Assembly: GCA_015067835.1 (NCBI GenBank)
Contig: SVLS01000011.1
Span: 1 to 58,008 of the forward strand
Length of the DNA: 58,008 nt
DNA from: Oscillospiraceae bacterium
GTDB lineage: Bacteria > Bacillota > Clostridia > Oscillospirales > Oscillospiraceae
Direction: 5' to 3'
Shown: piece after piece, positions 48,394 through 58,008 of the stretch
Layout of the letters: each line of letters starts with the position of its first letter
How positions within the stretch are numbered: position 1 is the stretch's first letter
Translations under genes and position numbers: made by a program
The notes under the pieces: generated by a model
Told to the model about the DNA's origin: nothing
The model's input: the letters and a program-made list of their open reading frames with translations, nothing else
Databases searched by the model: none

Positions 48394-49281
48394 ATGGGTG
48401 AAAAAGTAATGGGCCGTATCATACGGTCTATCAGCGGATTTTACGATGTACAATCGGAAAACCGGGTCATTACCTGCCGTGCGCGGGGTATCCTGAGAAA
48501 AGACGGCAACAGCCCGTTAACCGGCGATATGGTGGAAATCACTGTGGAGCAGGGAAAGGGAATGGTAGAGCGAATTCTCCCCCGGCGTAATCGCTTTGTG
48601 CGGCCGGCGGTTGCCAATGTGGATGCGCTGGTGGTATTTGCTGCCAATGTCAATCCGGTTACAGAACCCTTTTTGATTGACCGGGTGGCGGCCATTGCCG
48701 GCGACCAGGAAGTGCCGGTGTATCTGTGCATCAATAAGTGTGATTTAGACCCGGCGGTGGATTTGGAACGCATTTATCGCAACGCAGGCTTCCCGGTGAT
48801 TTGCACCAGTGCGCAAACGGGAGAGGGCGTAGAGCAGCTGCGGTCTCTGATTGCCGGAAAGCTGACTGCCTTTACGGGAAATTCCGGTGTGGGCAAGAGC
48901 AGTATACTCAATCGTCTTTGCCCACAGCTTCAGCTTTCTACAGGAGAGGTTTCCCAGAAGCTTGGACGCGGCCGGCATACGACGCGCCATGTGGAGCTGT
49001 TCCCGTTGGGGAAGGATACCTTCGTTATAGATACCCCGGGCTTTTCGTCCTTTGATACGGATATGATGGAAGTCATCCTGAAAGAGAATTTGCAATATGC
49101 ATTTGCAGATTTTGCGCCTTATATTGGCAAGTGCCAGTTTCACGATTGTACCCACCGCAGGGAGCCGGGCTGTACAGTAACGGCAGCGGTTGCGGCAGGG
49201 GAAATTGAACCAACCCGCTATGACAGCTATCTGCGCCTGTATGAAAAAGCAAGCCAGATCAAGCAGTGGGAATTGAAATAA
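48394..49281 (+). CDS. rsgA: Ribosome small subunit GTPase RsgA
   Basis: This circularly permuted GTPase of about 295 aa acts in 30S maturation. It has an N-terminal OB fold (GRIIRSISGFYDVQ...) and GTPase motifs in permuted order: NKCDL, then GNSGVGKSS, then DTPGFSS. A zinc site CQFHDCTHRREPGC follows. The start is unclear: ATG 48394, TTG 48388 and ATG 48409 are all possible, and no site has an ideal ribosome binding sequence. Confidence 0.93.
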   Translation: MGEKVMGRIIRSISGFYDVQSENRVITCRARGILRKDGNSPLTGDMVEITVEQGKGMVERILPRRNRFVRPAVANVDALVVFAANVNPVTEPFLIDRVAAIAGDQEVPVYLCINKCDLDPAVDLERIYRNAGFPVICTSAQTGEGVEQLRSLIAGKLTAFTGNSGVGKSSILNRLCPQLQLSTGEVSQKLGRGRHTTRHVELFPLGKDTFVIDTPGFSSFDTDMMEVILKENLQYAFADFAPYIGKCQFHDCTHRREPGCTVTAAVAAGEIEPTRYDSYLRLYEKASQIKQWELK

Positions 49282-49311
49282 AGAACGCTCTCCACCCGGA
49301 GAGCGTTCTTT
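49280..49311 (+). terminator. Terminator after rsgA
   Basis: A 14-bp perfect stem (AAAGAACGCTCTCC/GGAGAGCGTTCTTT) begins at the stop codon and ends the long cluster from cdaA. Confidence 0.88.
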
Positions 49312-49401
49312 AAAGGTTAAAGCATCTTCAGAAAGTCAAAATAGGCTGTCAATCTTCACAAAAAATAATTGAATTTTTTAGAAATTCCTCTGAAAAAATG
49401 C

Positions 49402-49430
49402 TTGACAAAAGGGGAAATAGGTGGTAAGAT
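49402..49430 (+). promoter_or_regulatory. Promoter of the S10 ribosomal protein operon
   Basis: TTGACA (49402-49407) and TAAGAT (49425-49430) are 17 bp apart. It lies 274 bases upstream of rpsJ. Confidence 0.8.
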
Positions 49431-49703
49431 AATCGGGCGTGTGTAGGGGATACTATGCGCGCACTGCGATGATGCAGGAGATTGCGTCTAAAAAACGGTA
49501 ACTTCTGCGGAGTATGTCCGGTCATCGGGCGGCTGAACTGTCCAGTTCGCGTTGCGTATATCGCTGCGTCTGGAAAAGGGTCGGCTTGCGTCGGCCATTT
49601 TTCATGTCTCGGAATGATACGCACGGTGGCGTGAACAACCAGTTCGACCGTACCCAGAACACCAAGCAAACTGAGTACGAAATTCAAGGAGGAAAAACAA
49701 ACC
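49431..49703 (+). promoter_or_regulatory. Long 5' leader of the S10 operon
   Basis: These 270 bases between promoter and rpsJ have no good reading frame. Short GC-rich hairpins such as GTCGGCTTGCGTCGGC are visible. The position fits an autoregulatory ribosomal-protein leader (L4- or other-protein-responsive), but no known motif could be confirmed by eye. Confidence 0.45.
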
Positions 49704-50012
49704 ATGGCAAATCAAATGATTCGCATCCGGCTGAAGGCTTATGACCATCAGCTCATCGACTCCAGCGCAGCAAAGATCGTGGAGACCGCAAAGCGCAACG
49801 GCGCATCCGTCTCCGGCCCCATTCCGCTGCCCACCAAGAAGGAAGTTATTACCATCCTTCGCGCCGTCCATAAGTATAAGGACAGCCGTGAGCAGTTCGA
49901 GCGCAGAACCCACAAGAGACTGATCGATATTCTCAACCCCAACCAGAAGACCGTTGAGGCTCTGATGAGCCTGGATCTTCCCGCTGGCGTTGAAATTGAG
50001 ATAAAGCTGTAA
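49704..50012 (+). CDS. rpsJ: Ribosomal protein S10
   Basis: This 102-aa protein has the normal S10 sequence ([21 protein letters not shown]..., [21 protein letters not shown]). It is a 30S head protein and also the NusE antitermination factor. It is the first gene of the S10 operon, with AAGGAGG before the ATG. Confidence 0.97.
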   Translation: MANQMIRIRLKAYDHQLIDSSAAKIVETAKRNGASVSGPIPLPTKKEVITILRAVHKYKDSREQFERRTHKRLIDILNPNQKTVEALMSLDLPAGVEIEIKL

Positions 50013-50136
50013 TCCTTATACATTATAATATAAGGATTCACCGCTGCCCGCACTGAAAAGCATCGGGCACGGGTCATGTTGGCAGCCTCCCAATGGGCAG
50101 TCAACCAATAACCTATCAAAAAGGAGAAAACTCAAG
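50013..50136 (+). promoter_or_regulatory. Structured spacer between rpsJ and rplC
   Basis: This 124-base gap is long for this operon. It starts with the hairpin AATCCTTATA/TATAAGGATT at the end of rpsJ (50010-50037). A GCTGCC.../...GGCAGC stem (50043-50086) enclosing CCCG/CGGG follows. It could be a regulatory or processing site. Confidence 0.4.
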
Positions 50137-50853
50137 ATGAAAAAAGCAATCATCGGCAAAAAAGTGGGCATGACCCAAATCTTCGATGAGAGCGGCAAGG
50201 TCATCCCTGTTACCGTTGTGGAAGCAGGCCCCTGCGTCGTCACTCAGAAGAAGACGGAAGAAACCGACGGCTATTCCGCCGTCCAGCTGGGCTTTGAGGA
50301 TATCAAGGAGTCCAAGCTGACCAAGCCTGAGGCCGGCCATCTGAAGAAGGCTGGCGTTGAGGCTAAGAAGCACCTGAAGGAGTTCAAGCTGGAAGGCGCT
50401 GCTGATATGAATGTCGGCGACGTCGTGAAGGCAGACACCTTTGCAGCTGGCGATATGATCGATGTCACCGGTATCAGCAAGGGTCACGGCTACCAGGGTG
50501 TTGTAAAGCGCTATCACGCAGGTCGCGTGGATATGACCCACGGCGGCGGTCCTGTTCACCGTCACGCTGGTTCTATGGGCGCTTTGGACGCAGCTCGTAT
50601 CTTCAAGGGCAAGATCGGTGCTGGTCAGATGGGTAATGAGCAGGTTACTGTTCAGAACCTGGAAGTTGTCAAGGTTGATGCAGAGCTGAATATGATCGTT
50701 ATCCGCGGCGCCATTCCCGGCCCCAAGGGCGGTCTTGTCTACCTGTTCAATACCGTAAAGAACAACAAGGTAAAGCAGGCTGGTGCAGACATCAGCAAGA
50801 ACCCGCAGAAGGCTTCCGGCAGAAATCCCCAGAAGGCTTCCGCAAGAGGCTAA
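50137..50853 (+). CDS. rplC: Ribosomal protein L3
   Basis: This 238-aa protein is full length (MKKAIIGKKVGMTQIFDESGKVIPVTVVEAGPC; the central HAGRVDMTHGGGPVHRHAGSMG loop reaches the peptidyl transferase centre). The tail carries a duplicated NPQKASGR/NPQKASAR block not needed for the fold. Confidence 0.97.
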   Translation: MKKAIIGKKVGMTQIFDESGKVIPVTVVEAGPCVVTQKKTEETDGYSAVQLGFEDIKESKLTKPEAGHLKKAGVEAKKHLKEFKLEGAADMNVGDVVKADTFAAGDMIDVTGISKGHGYQGVVKRYHAGRVDMTHGGGPVHRHAGSMGALDAARIFKGKIGAGQMGNEQVTVQNLEVVKVDAELNMIVIRGAIPGPKGGLVYLFNTVKNNKVKQAGADISKNPQKASGRNPQKASARG

Positions 50854-50872
50854 GGAAAGGAGATCTTAAATC

Positions 50873-51493
50873 ATGCTTACGAAAGTTTATAATATGTCCG
50901 GCAAGCAGGTTGGCGAGATCGAACTGTCCGACGCTATCTTCGGCATCGAGCCCAACCAGTCTGTTGTTCACGATGTGGTTAAGAATCACCTGGCCAACTG
51001 CCGTCAGGGCACACAGTCCGCTCTGACCCGCGCAGAGGTTTCCGGTGGCGGCCGCAAGCCTTGGAGACAAAAGGGCACCGGTCGTGCTCGTCAGGGTTCC
51101 ACCCGCGCTCCTCAGTGGAGACACGGCGGTATCGTGTTTGCCCCCAAGCCCCGTGATTACAGCTACACCCTGAATAAGAAGGTAAAGCGTCTGGCTCTGA
51201 AGTCTGCGCTGAGCGCAAAGGCTGCTGAGGCTAAGATCGTTGTGATCGACTCCATCAAGATGGACGCTCCCAAGACCAAGGAATTCGCTGCTTTCCTGGC
51301 TGCTGTTGATGCAACCAAGAAGCCCCTGGTTATCACCGCTGCACCTGATATGAATGTTGTTAAGTCCGGCCGCAACATCCCCGGCTGCCAGGTTGCATTC
51401 GCAAACGTTATCAACGTTTACGACATTGTTAACGCTGACAAGCTGGTTGTTGACCAGGCTGCTCTGGCAACCATCGTGGAGGTATTCGCATAA
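50873..51493 (+). CDS. rplD: Ribosomal protein L4
   Basis: This 206-aa protein has the exit-tunnel loop ([34 protein letters not shown]). L4 is the usual autoregulator of S10 operons. The stop shares one base with the rplW ATG. Confidence 0.97.
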   Translation: MLTKVYNMSGKQVGEIELSDAIFGIEPNQSVVHDVVKNHLANCRQGTQSALTRAEVSGGGRKPWRQKGTGRARQGSTRAPQWRHGGIVFAPKPRDYSYTLNKKVKRLALKSALSAKAAEAKIVVIDSIKMDAPKTKEFAAFLAAVDATKKPLVITAAPDMNVVKSGRNIPGCQVAFANVINVYDIVNADKLVVDQAALATIVEVFA

Positions 51494-51789
51494 TGAAGAA
51501 CGTTTACGATATCATCAAGAGCCCGGTTATCACCGAGCAGTCTATGGAAAACATCGGCGACAAGAAGTATGTTTTCAAGGTAGACATCAATTCCAACAAG
51601 ACCGAAATCAAGGCCGCTGTCGAAGCTGTTTTCGGCGTCAAGGTCGAAAAGGTCAACACCGTGCGTATGCAGGGTAAGATGAAGCGCACCGGTGCCTATC
51701 ACATGGGCCGCCGCGCCGCATACAAGAAGGCAATCGTTACTTTGACTGCCGATTCCAAGACCATCGAGTTGTTCGAGGGTATGGTCTAA
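51493..51789 (+). CDS. rplW: Ribosomal protein L23
   Basis: This 98-aa protein sits at the tunnel exit, where signal recognition particle and trigger factor dock ([37 protein letters not shown]). Confidence 0.97.
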   Translation: MKNVYDIIKSPVITEQSMENIGDKKYVFKVDINSNKTEIKAAVEAVFGVKVEKVNTVRMQGKMKRTGAYHMGRRAAYKKAIVTLTADSKTIELFEGMV

Positions 51790-51818
51790 ACCAATCTCAA
51801 TAAAGGAGTAAACGCAAA

Positions 51819-52655
51819 ATGGCTATTAAAACTTTTAAGCCTTATACCCCCGCTCGCCGGAATATGACTGTTTCTGCTTTCGACGGCGTGGATAAGCAGG
51901 CAAAACCTGAGCGTAGCCTGGTTGAGACCCTCAAGAAGAACGCAGGTCGCAACAGCTACGGTCACATCACCGTCCGTCATCGTGGCGGCGGCAACAAGCG
52001 GAAGTACCGCATCATCGACTTCAAGCGTCAGAAGCAGGATATGTTTGCTACTGTCGAGCGCCTGGAGTACGACCCCAACCGCAGCGCATTCATTGCTCTG
52101 ATTCGTTATGAGGACAACACCCTGAGCTACATTCTGGCCCCCAACGGCCTGAAGGCTGGTGACAAGGTTATCTCCTCTGCAGCTGCCGACATTAAGCCCG
52201 GCAACTGCCTGCCCATTGCAAACATTCCTGTTGGTACCATTATTCACAACGTAGAGTTGCAGCCCGGTCACGGTGCACAGCTGGTTCGTTCTGCCGGTAC
52301 CGCTGCACAGCTGATGGCAAAGGAAGGCGAGCTGGCACAGATTCGTCTGCCTTCCGGTGAAGTTCGTTATATCCGCGTTAACTGCACCGCATGTATCGGT
52401 CAGGTTGGCAATCTGGATCACGAGAACGTTCATATCGGTAAGGCTGGCCGTACCCGTCACATGGGTATCCGTCCCACCGTTCGCGGTTCTGTTATGAACC
52501 CCAATGACCACCCCCACGGTGGTGGTGAGGGTCGCAGCCCCATCGGTCGTCCCGGTCCTGTGACTCCCTGGGGCAAGCCTGCTCTGGGTTATAAGACTCG
52601 GAACACCAAGGCTCGTACCAATAAGTTCATCGTCAAGCGCAGAAACAGCAAGTAA
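51819..52655 (+). CDS. rplB: Ribosomal protein L2
   Basis: This 278-aa protein is full length. It contains the [25 protein letters not shown] segment and the C-terminal [27 protein letters not shown] loop with the conserved histidine of the peptidyl transferase region. Confidence 0.97.
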   Translation: MAIKTFKPYTPARRNMTVSAFDGVDKQAKPERSLVETLKKNAGRNSYGHITVRHRGGGNKRKYRIIDFKRQKQDMFATVERLEYDPNRSAFIALIRYEDNTLSYILAPNGLKAGDKVISSAAADIKPGNCLPIANIPVGTIIHNVELQPGHGAQLVRSAGTAAQLMAKEGELAQIRLPSGEVRYIRVNCTACIGQVGNLDHENVHIGKAGRTRHMGIRPTVRGSVMNPNDHPHGGGEGRSPIGRPGPVTPWGKPALGYKTRNTKARTNKFIVKRRNSK

Positions 52656-52667
52656 GGAGGAAATGAA

Positions 52668-52946
52668 ATGAGCAGAAGTATCAAAAAGGGCCCTTTCGTC
52701 GCTCCTGAACTGTACAAGCGCGTCGAGGAGCTGAATAAGGCCGGTGAGAAGAAGGTTCTGAAGACCTGGTCCAGAGCTTCCACCATCTTCCCCTCCTTTG
52801 TAGGTCACACCATCGCTGTCCATGACGGCCGCAAGCACGTTCCCGTCTATATCACTGAGGATATGGTCGGCCACAAGCTGGGCGAGTTCGTTCCCACCCG
52901 GTCTTTCCGCGGTCACAGCGGCAGCAAGACCGCCAACAGCAAGTAA
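52668..52946 (+). CDS. rpsS: Ribosomal protein S19
   Basis: This 92-aa 30S head protein ([55 protein letters not shown]) has GGAGGAAATGAA just upstream. Confidence 0.97.
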   Translation: MSRSIKKGPFVAPELYKRVEELNKAGEKKVLKTWSRASTIFPSFVGHTIAVHDGRKHVPVYITEDMVGHKLGEFVPTRSFRGHSGSKTANSK

Positions 52947-52958
52947 GGAGGTACGAAA

Positions 52959-53294
52959 ATGGAAGCATTTGCACATGTTAAGTTCGTCCGTATGTCTCCT
53001 CGTAAGGTCAAGCTCGTATGCGATATGATCCGGGGTAAGGACGTCAAAACTGCTACCGCGTACCTGAGCCAGACCTCTAAGGCAGCCTGCGAGCCTATGG
53101 CTAAGCTGCTGAAGAGCGCTGTGGCAAACGCCGAGCACAATAACGGCATGAATGCCGACAATCTGTATGTCTCCACCGTGATTGCCAATGCAGGCCCCAT
53201 TCTGAAGCGCGGCCGCATCGCATCCCGTCGTGGTTTCGTTCGGATCAACAAGAGAACCACTCACATCACCATCGGTGTGAGCGAGAAGGCTTAA
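52959..53294 (+). CDS. rplV: Ribosomal protein L22
   Basis: This 111-aa protein has a tunnel hairpin at [21 protein letters not shown]. It is a normal length for the family. Confidence 0.97.
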   Translation: MEAFAHVKFVRMSPRKVKLVCDMIRGKDVKTATAYLSQTSKAACEPMAKLLKSAVANAEHNNGMNADNLYVSTVIANAGPILKRGRIASRRGFVRINKRTTHITIGVSEKA

Positions 53295-53307
53295 TCAGGA
53301 GGTAGCT

Positions 53308-54087
53308 ATGGGTCAGAAAGTTAATCCCCATGGACTGCGGGTAGGCGTTATCAAGGATTGGGATTCCCGCTGGTACGCCCGCGAAGACAAGGTCGGTGAC
53401 CTGGTCGTCGAAGACTATAATATCCGTAAGTATCTGAAAGAAAAGCTCTACGCCGCCGGCGTAGCTAAGATTGAGATCGAGCGCAGCAATGGCAAGGTCA
53501 AGATCAACATCAACTGCTCCCGTCCCGGTGTGGTTATCGGTAAGGCTGGCGCCGAAATCGAGAACCTGCGCAAGGATATGGAGACCCGTCTGGGCAAGAG
53601 CGTTAACCTGAACATCGTTGAGGTTCGCAGCCCCGACCTGAGCGCTCAGCTGGTAGCTGAGAACATCGCTCAGCAGCTGGAGAAGCGTATTTCCTTCCGC
53701 CGTGCAATGAAGAAGGCTATGCAGTCCGCAACCCGCCTGGGTGCCAAGGGCATCAAGGTTACTTGCGGCGGCCGTCTGGGCGGCGCTGAAATCGCTCGCA
53801 GCGAAAGCTATCACGAAGGCACCATCCCCCTGCAGACCATCCGTGCTGACATTGAGTACGGCTTTGCTGAAGCCGCAACTACCTATGGCCGCATCGGTGT
53901 TAAGGTTTGGATTTATAAGGGCGAGGTCCTGAACACAACTCTGCGCGCTGCTGCACCTGAGGCTGCCCCCCGTGGCGAGCGTCGGGAGCGCCGTCAGGGC
54001 GACCGCCGTGGTAACGGCGAGCGTCGTCAGGGCGAGCGTCGCAACGGCGACAGACCCTATACCCGTAGAGAAGGAGGCAACCGCTAA
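53308..54087 (+). CDS. rpsC: Ribosomal protein S3 with Arg-rich C-terminal tail
   Basis: This 259-aa protein has a KH domain with the [14 protein letters not shown] loop and a C-terminal S3 domain ending near 218. A tail of about 40 residues follows, made of RR(E/Q)G-D/ERR repeats ([24 protein letters not shown]). Basic S3 tails occur in several Clostridia. Translation runs into rplP with a one-base overlap. Confidence 0.97.
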   Translation: MGQKVNPHGLRVGVIKDWDSRWYAREDKVGDLVVEDYNIRKYLKEKLYAAGVAKIEIERSNGKVKININCSRPGVVIGKAGAEIENLRKDMETRLGKSVNLNIVEVRSPDLSAQLVAENIAQQLEKRISFRRAMKKAMQSATRLGAKGIKVTCGGRLGGAEIARSESYHEGTIPLQTIRADIEYGFAEAATTYGRIGVKVWIYKGEVLNTTLRAAAPEAAPRGERRERRQGDRRGNGERRQGERRNGDRPYTRREGGNR

Positions 54088-54515
54088 TGCTGATGCCCAA
54101 AAGAGTCAAGTACCGCAAGGTTCAGCGTGGTCGTATGACCGGTGCTGCCTCCCGCGGCAATAAGGTTGCATACGGCGATTTCGGCATCCAGGCTCTGGAG
54201 CCCGGCTGGATCACCGGCAACCAAATCGAAGCAGCTCGTATCGCCATGACCCGTTATACCAAGCGTGGCGGTAAGGTCTGGATTAAAATCTTCCCCGACA
54301 AGCCTTATTCCAAGAAGGGCCTGGGCTCCCGTATGGGTTCCGGTAAGGGCGCTCCTGAAGGCTGGGTTGCAGTCGTGAAGAATCAGAAGGTGATGTTTGA
54401 GATTGGCGGCGTTTCTGAAGAGGTTGCCCGCGAAGCTCTCCGTCTTGCACAGCACAAGCTGCCCATCAAGACACGCATCATCACAAAGGAAGTCTCTGAG
54501 ATTGGTGGTGAATAA
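54087..54515 (+). CDS. rplP: Ribosomal protein L16
   Basis: This 142-aa protein is typical ([19 protein letters not shown]...; [24 protein letters not shown] segment; [15 protein letters not shown]). Its stop shares a base with the first rpmC ATG. Confidence 0.97.
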   Translation: MLMPKRVKYRKVQRGRMTGAASRGNKVAYGDFGIQALEPGWITGNQIEAARIAMTRYTKRGGKVWIKIFPDKPYSKKGLGSRMGSGKGAPEGWVAVVKNQKVMFEIGGVSEEVAREALRLAQHKLPIKTRIITKEVSEIGGE

Positions 54516-54721
54516 TGATGAAGGCAAAGGAAATCAAGGAGATCCGTGGCTTGTCCGTTGAGGATCTGGACAAGAAGCTGAACGACCTGAAGAAGGACCT
54601 GTTTATGCTTCGGATGCAGCATGCTACGAACCAGCTTGACAACCCCCTGCAGATCGCAGCTGTCAAGAAGGACATTGCCCGCATCAAGACCATTATTCGT
54701 GAGAAAGAGACTAACATCTAA
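54515..54721 (+). CDS. rpmC: Ribosomal protein L29
   Basis: This 68-aa two-helix protein has the [23 protein letters not shown] signature. Tandem ATGs occur at 54515 and 54518; either may start it. Confidence 0.96.
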   Translation: MMKAKEIKEIRGLSVEDLDKKLNDLKKDLFMLRMQHATNQLDNPLQIAAVKKDIARIKTIIREKETNI

Positions 54722-54735
54722 GGAGGGAAACAATT

Positions 54736-54999
54736 ATGACTGAAAATGCAAGAACATTCCGCAAGACTATGATTGGTCAGGTTGTCTCCGATAAGATGGA
54801 CAAGACCATTGTGGTTGCGGTTAAGGATAGCTATCAGCATCCTTTGTACAAGAAGACCATGAAGCGGACTTATAAGCTGAAGGCCCACGACGAGAACAAC
54901 GAGTGCGGCATCGGCGATACCGTTGAGGTCATGGAGACTCGTCCCCTGTCCAAGGACAAGAGATGGAGACTCGTTAACATTATCGAAAAGGCGAAGTAA
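54736..54999 (+). CDS. rpsQ: Ribosomal protein S17
   Basis: This 87-aa OB-fold protein ([46 protein letters not shown]) is a normal length. Confidence 0.97.
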   Translation: MTENARTFRKTMIGQVVSDKMDKTIVVAVKDSYQHPLYKKTMKRTYKLKAHDENNECGIGDTVEVMETRPLSKDKRWRLVNIIEKAK

Positions 55000-55014
55000 G
55001 GAGGTCGGACAACT

Positions 55015-55383
55015 ATGATTCAACAGGAAAGCTACCTGAAGGTTGCCGACAACACCGGCGCAAAGGAAATCCACTGCATCCGCGTTCTGGGCGGTTCCAA
55101 GCGGAAATTCGGCAACATTGGCGATGTCATTGTGGCCTCTGTCCGTAAGGCTGCTCCCGGCGGCACTGTGAAGAAGGGCGATGTGGTTAAGGCTGTTATC
55201 GTCCGTACCAAGCGGGGCATCCGTCGTGAGGACGGTACCTATGTCCGCTTCGATGAGAACGCTGCTGTTATCATCAAGGAAGACAAGAACCCCCGTGGTA
55301 CCCGTATCTTTGGACCGGTTGCTCGTGAGCTGCGTGAGAGAGACTATATGAAGATTCTCTCCCTGGCACCCGAAGTTATCTAA
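55015..55383 (+). CDS. rplN: Ribosomal protein L14
   Basis: This 122-aa protein ([46 protein letters not shown]) is a typical start of the spc-type gene run. Confidence 0.97.
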   Translation: MIQQESYLKVADNTGAKEIHCIRVLGGSKRKFGNIGDVIVASVRKAAPGGTVKKGDVVKAVIVRTKRGIRREDGTYVRFDENAAVIIKEDKNPRGTRIFGPVARELRERDYMKILSLAPEVI

Positions 55384-55397
55384 GGGGGAACCAAGGT

Positions 55398-55703
55398 ATG
55401 AATATTAAGAAGAATGATACCGTTATTGTCCTGTCCGGTAAGGACAAGGGCGTTAAGGGCAAGGTCCTGGAGGCTATGCCCAGCGAAAACAAGCTGATTG
55501 TCGAGAAGGTCAACGTTGCAACCTGCCACACCAAGCCCCGCAAGCAGGGTGAGACCGGCGGCATTGTCAAGCGTGAGACCCCCATCCGTGCCTGCAAGGT
55601 TGCTCTGTACTGCGCTAAGTGCGACAAGGGCGTCCGCGTTGGCTACAAGGTGGAAGGCGACAAGAAGACCCGCATTTGCCGCAAGTGCGGTGCAGCAATC
55701 TAA
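55398..55703 (+). CDS. rplX: Ribosomal protein L24
   Basis: This 101-aa protein has a KOW motif ([33 protein letters not shown]). The C-terminal half carries two CXXC pairs (CAKC and CRKC), suggesting a bound zinc, a variant seen in many Clostridia. Confidence 0.96.
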   Translation: MNIKKNDTVIVLSGKDKGVKGKVLEAMPSENKLIVEKVNVATCHTKPRKQGETGGIVKRETPIRACKVALYCAKCDKGVRVGYKVEGDKKTRICRKCGAAI

Positions 55704-55720
55704 GAGAGGAGTTATCGGTT

Positions 55721-56260
55721 ATGAATAGATTGAAAGAACAATATATTAACGAGATTGCTCCTGCTCTGAACAAGAAGTTCGGCTACAAGAGCGTGATGCA
55801 GATTCCTAAGCTGGAAAAGGTTATTGTGAACGTCGGCTGCGGCGAGAGCAAGAACAATGCAAAGGAAATCGAGGCTATCTGCAAGGATATTGCTACCATC
55901 ACCGGCCAGAAGCCTGTTACCTGTAAGGCTCGCAAGTCTGTTGCAAACTTCAAGCTCCGTGAGGGCGAAACTGTTGGCGTGAAGGTCACGCTGCGTGGCG
56001 AGAAGATGTACGAGTTCCTGGACCGTCTGTTCAGTGTTGCACTGCCCCGTGTCCGTGACTTCCGTGGCATCAATCCCAACTCCTTCGACGGCCGTGGCAA
56101 CTATGCCTTCGGTTTGAAGGAACAGCTGATTTTCCCTGAGATTGAGTACGACAAGGTGGACAAGATTCGCGGTATGGATATTTGCATCTGCACCAGCGCT
56201 ACCACCGATGAGGAAGCCAAAGAGCTGCTCACCCAGCTGGGCGCTCCTTTCACCGCTTGA
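55721..56260 (+). CDS. rplE: Ribosomal protein L5
   Basis: This 179-aa protein ([39 protein letters not shown]) is complete. The ATG at 55721 has GAGAGGAG about eight bases upstream; the open frame extends further back into rplX but that part is not used. Confidence 0.97.
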   Translation: MNRLKEQYINEIAPALNKKFGYKSVMQIPKLEKVIVNVGCGESKNNAKEIEAICKDIATITGQKPVTCKARKSVANFKLREGETVGVKVTLRGEKMYEFLDRLFSVALPRVRDFRGINPNSFDGRGNYAFGLKEQLIFPEIEYDKVDKIRGMDICICTSATTDEEAKELLTQLGAPFTA

Positions 56261-56278
56261 TTGAGGAGGAAATGGTAA

Positions 56279-56464
56279 ATGGCTAAGAAGTCTATGATTC
56301 TGAAGCAGCAGGCTGAGGCGAAGTTCTCCAGCCGCCGCTACAATCGCTGCAAGATTTGCGGCAGACCCCATGCTTACCTGCGGGACTACGGTGTATGCCG
56401 TATCTGCTTCCGTGAGCTGGCCTACAAGGGTCAGATTCCCGGCGTTCGCAAGGCCAGCTGGTAA
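56279..56464 (+). CDS. rpsZ: Ribosomal protein S14, zinc type
   Basis: This 61-aa short form has two CXXC pairs (CKIC and CRIC) that bind zinc, the type-Z S14. It differs from the longer zinc-free form. Ends in [11 protein letters not shown]. Confidence 0.97.
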   Translation: MAKKSMILKQQAEAKFSSRRYNRCKICGRPHAYLRDYGVCRICFRELAYKGQIPGVRKASW

Positions 56465-56587
56465 TTGATTTGTAACAAAGGTGAGGGAAGTCCCGGGAAG
56501 ATGGCTTGCCAATCTCGCAAGCGCATTCCCCGGATACCCCCTGACCGTAACGGGTTATCCCGTAACTTCATTAAGGAGGATATTTAA
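56465..56587 (+). promoter_or_regulatory. Structured spacer between rpsZ and rpsH
   Basis: This 123-base gap contains a GTAACGGG/CCCGTAAC hairpin near 56548. It also holds a longer imperfect stem CCCGGGAA/TTCCCCGG with GCTTGC/GCAAGC inside (56491-56536). In enteric bacteria S8 controls the spc operon by binding a helix near rplE; whether this spacer does that is not visible. Confidence 0.4.
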
Positions 56588-56986
56588 ATGCACATCACTG
56601 ATCCCGTAGCAGATATGCTGACCCGTATTCGGAATGCCAGCTCTGCAAAGCACGACACTGTCGATGTTCCTGCTTCCAATCTGAAGAAGTCCATTGCGCA
56701 GATTCTGCTGGACGAGGGCTACATCAAGGCCTTCACTCTGGTGGAGAACGGCAATCAGGGCATCATCCACATCACTCTGAAGTATCAAGGCAAGAAGGAG
56801 CAGGTCATTTCCGGTCTGCGCCGCGTCTCCAAGCCCGGCCTGCGTGTTTACGCCGGTGCTGAGGAGCTGCCCAAGGTTCTCAAGGGCCTGGGTATCGCCA
56901 TCGTGTCCACTTCCAAGGGTGTTATGACCGACAAGAAGGCCCGTGAGCTGCACATCGGCGGCGAAGTTCTGGCCTTCGTGTGGTAA
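56588..56986 (+). CDS. rpsH: Ribosomal protein S8
   Basis: This 132-aa protein ([48 protein letters not shown]-terminal [17 protein letters not shown]) is preceded by AAGGAGG. Confidence 0.97.
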   Translation: MHITDPVADMLTRIRNASSAKHDTVDVPASNLKKSIAQILLDEGYIKAFTLVENGNQGIIHITLKYQGKKEQVISGLRRVSKPGLRVYAGAEELPKVLKGLGIAIVSTSKGVMTDKKARELHIGGEVLAFVW

Positions 56987-56999
56987 GGAGGATTGCGGA

Positions 57000-57545
57000 A
57001 TGTCTAGAATTGGTAAGAAGCCGGTTATCATCCCGGCAAGCGTCACTTTGAACATTGCTGAAGGCAATGTTGTGACCGTCAAGGGTCCCAAGGGCACCCT
57101 GACCAACACCTTCCACCCCGATATGATTTTGAAGGTTGAAGGTAATGTTCTGACCGTTTCCCGTCCTGACGACGAGGCACAGCACAGAGCACTGCACGGC
57201 TTGACCCGTACCCTCATCAACAACATGGTTGAAGGTGTGGAAAAGGGCTACAGCAAGGAGCTGGACGTGAACGGCGTCGGCTACCGTGTAGAAAAGAAGG
57301 GCACTCAGCTGGTTATGCGTCTGGGCTTCTCCCATGAGGTAATCATGGACGAAATCCCCGGCATCACCGTGGAAGTTCCCAACCCCAACAAGATTATCGT
57401 CCACGGCATTGACAAGCAGGTCGTTGGCCAGTTTGCCGCTGAAGTTCGTGGCAAGCGTCCCCCCGAGCCTTATAAGGGCAAGGGCATCAAGTACACCACC
57501 GAAGTTATCCGCCGCAAGGTTGGTAAGACCGGTGGCAAGAAGTAA
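57000..57545 (+). CDS. rplF: Ribosomal protein L6
   Basis: This 181-aa protein starts with [17 protein letters not shown] and ends in the [29 protein letters not shown] signature. The ATG at 57000 follows AAGGAGGATTGCGGA. The frame is open further upstream within rpsH but that part is not used. Confidence 0.97.
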   Translation: MSRIGKKPVIIPASVTLNIAEGNVVTVKGPKGTLTNTFHPDMILKVEGNVLTVSRPDDEAQHRALHGLTRTLINNMVEGVEKGYSKELDVNGVGYRVEKKGTQLVMRLGFSHEVIMDEIPGITVEVPNPNKIIVHGIDKQVVGQFAAEVRGKRPPEPYKGKGIKYTTEVIRRKVGKTGGKK

Positions 57546-57560
57546 TGGAGGTGTGCCAAA

Positions 57561-57920
57561 ATGGTTAGCAAGGTTAATAAGAATGCAATGCGCCTGAAGC
57601 GGCATATCCGCGTTCGTGGCAAAATCTCCGGCACGCCTGCGTGTCCCCGTCTGAATGTGTTCCGTTCCAATGCGAACATTTATGCCCAGATCATCGATGA
57701 TGTGAACGGCGTTACTCTGGTTTCCGCTAATACGCTGGAGAAAGAGTTCGAAGGTGCTACCGGCAACGCAGAAGCTGCGAAGAAGGTAGGTCTGGTCCTG
57801 GCTGAGCGTGCCAAGGCAAAGGGCATCGAAGAGGTCGTTTTCGACCGCGGCGGCTATATTTATCACGGCCGTGTTGCTGCTCTGGCTGAGGGCGCCCGCG
57901 AAGGCGGACTCAATTTCTAA
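57561..57920 (+). CDS. rplR: Ribosomal protein L18
   Basis: This 119-aa 5S rRNA-binding protein ([38 protein letters not shown]-terminal [25 protein letters not shown]) is complete. Confidence 0.97.
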   Translation: MVSKVNKNAMRLKRHIRVRGKISGTPACPRLNVFRSNANIYAQIIDDVNGVTLVSANTLEKEFEGATGNAEAAKKVGLVLAERAKAKGIEEVVFDRGGYIYHGRVAALAEGAREGGLNF

Positions 57921-57938
57921 GGTAGAGGAGGAAAAGAA

Positions 57939-58008
57939 ATGGCTTATAATAAGACTTCTGTCAATGAAGCTCCTGAGTTCATTGAAAAGGTCGTTTACCT
58001 GAACCGTG
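57939..58008 (+). CDS. rpsE: Ribosomal protein S5, partial
   Basis: The first 23 codons (MAYNKTSVNEAPEFIEKVVYLNR) are cut by the end of the window. The position after rplR and the EKVVYLNRV-like start identify rpsE. Confidence 0.9.
   Translation, partial: MAYNKTSVNEAPEFIEKVVYLNR

Noticed and set aside
51786..53264. 492-codon minus-strand frame across rplB, rpsS and rplV
   Set aside because: It is an antisense artefact of biased codon use in highly expressed ribosomal genes; the sense strand encodes unmistakable ribosomal proteins.

Overview
This window looks like a chromosomal segment of a low-to-moderate GC Firmicute of class Clostridia, most likely an Oscillospiraceae/Ruminococcaceae-type gut anaerobe. 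The evidence is the housekeeping order cdaA-ybbR-yicC-remA-gmk-rpoZ-priA-def-fmt-rsmB-rlmN-prpC-prkC-rsgA, the S10-spc ribosomal protein order with a zinc-type S14, the RHS and ECF sigma gene types, and strong AGGAGG ribosome binding sites. The genus cannot be read from the sequence.

Layout. (1) 1-4.8 kb: a small metabolic stretch with an MBL-fold hydrolase, a collagen-like (Gly-X-Y) protein, an M20 peptidase and a sugar phosphate isomerase-like TIM-barrel protein. It ends in a remarkable 170-bp nested palindrome of mini-hairpins. (2) 5.3-9.7 kb: a two-gene operon with a DUF4143-type ATPase and a 955-aa primase-helicase-phospholipase-D-nuclease protein of the TOTE conflict-system type. It reads as a nucleic-acid-directed defence module, with inverted repeats around its promoter. 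(3) 9.7-21.7 kb, minus strand: an RHS polymorphic-toxin locus. A complete 2020-aa secreted RHS protein ends in an AHH-type nuclease tip and is followed by its probable immunity gene. Downstream lie two orphan RHS tips with their own probable immunity genes and one YD-repeat remnant. The larger orphan is almost identical to the active gene, carries an in-frame amber codon exactly before its toxin tip, and has a copied fragment of the active gene's leader.

(4) 21.8-24.4 kb: two divergent ECF-type sigma factors, a DUF4367-like membrane anti-sigma candidate and a small secreted protein. (5) 24.8-30.1 kb: the right part of an integrated mobile element. It holds an XRE regulator behind a 15-bp inverted repeat, micro-ORFs, and 1.3 kb of non-coding DNA with an iteron-like direct repeat array interleaved with very large perfect hairpins. 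A tyrosine recombinase follows, then two leader peptides with hairpins that sequester ribosome binding sites, an excisionase and a Tn916-type integrase abutting tRNA-Gln. The left end of the element is not recognised.

(6) 30.2-33.7 kb, minus strand: a DUF5662 protein and two alpha/beta hydrolases around tRNA-Leu(CAA). A truncated second tRNA-Leu and two copies of a 98-bp GC-rich repeat lie here. (7) 33.8-49.3 kb, plus strand: a DUF3343 protein with a class V aminotransferase, then the conserved c-di-AMP, RNA metabolism, translation and Ser/Thr kinase cluster. (8) 49.4-58 kb: promoter, long leader and genes of the S10 and spc ribosomal protein operons from rpsJ into rpsE, which is cut by the window end.

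Regions 7 and 8 are conserved core. Regions 2 to 5 are accessory, and most of the unusual observations are there. All identifications are from reading the sequence; no database search was run.
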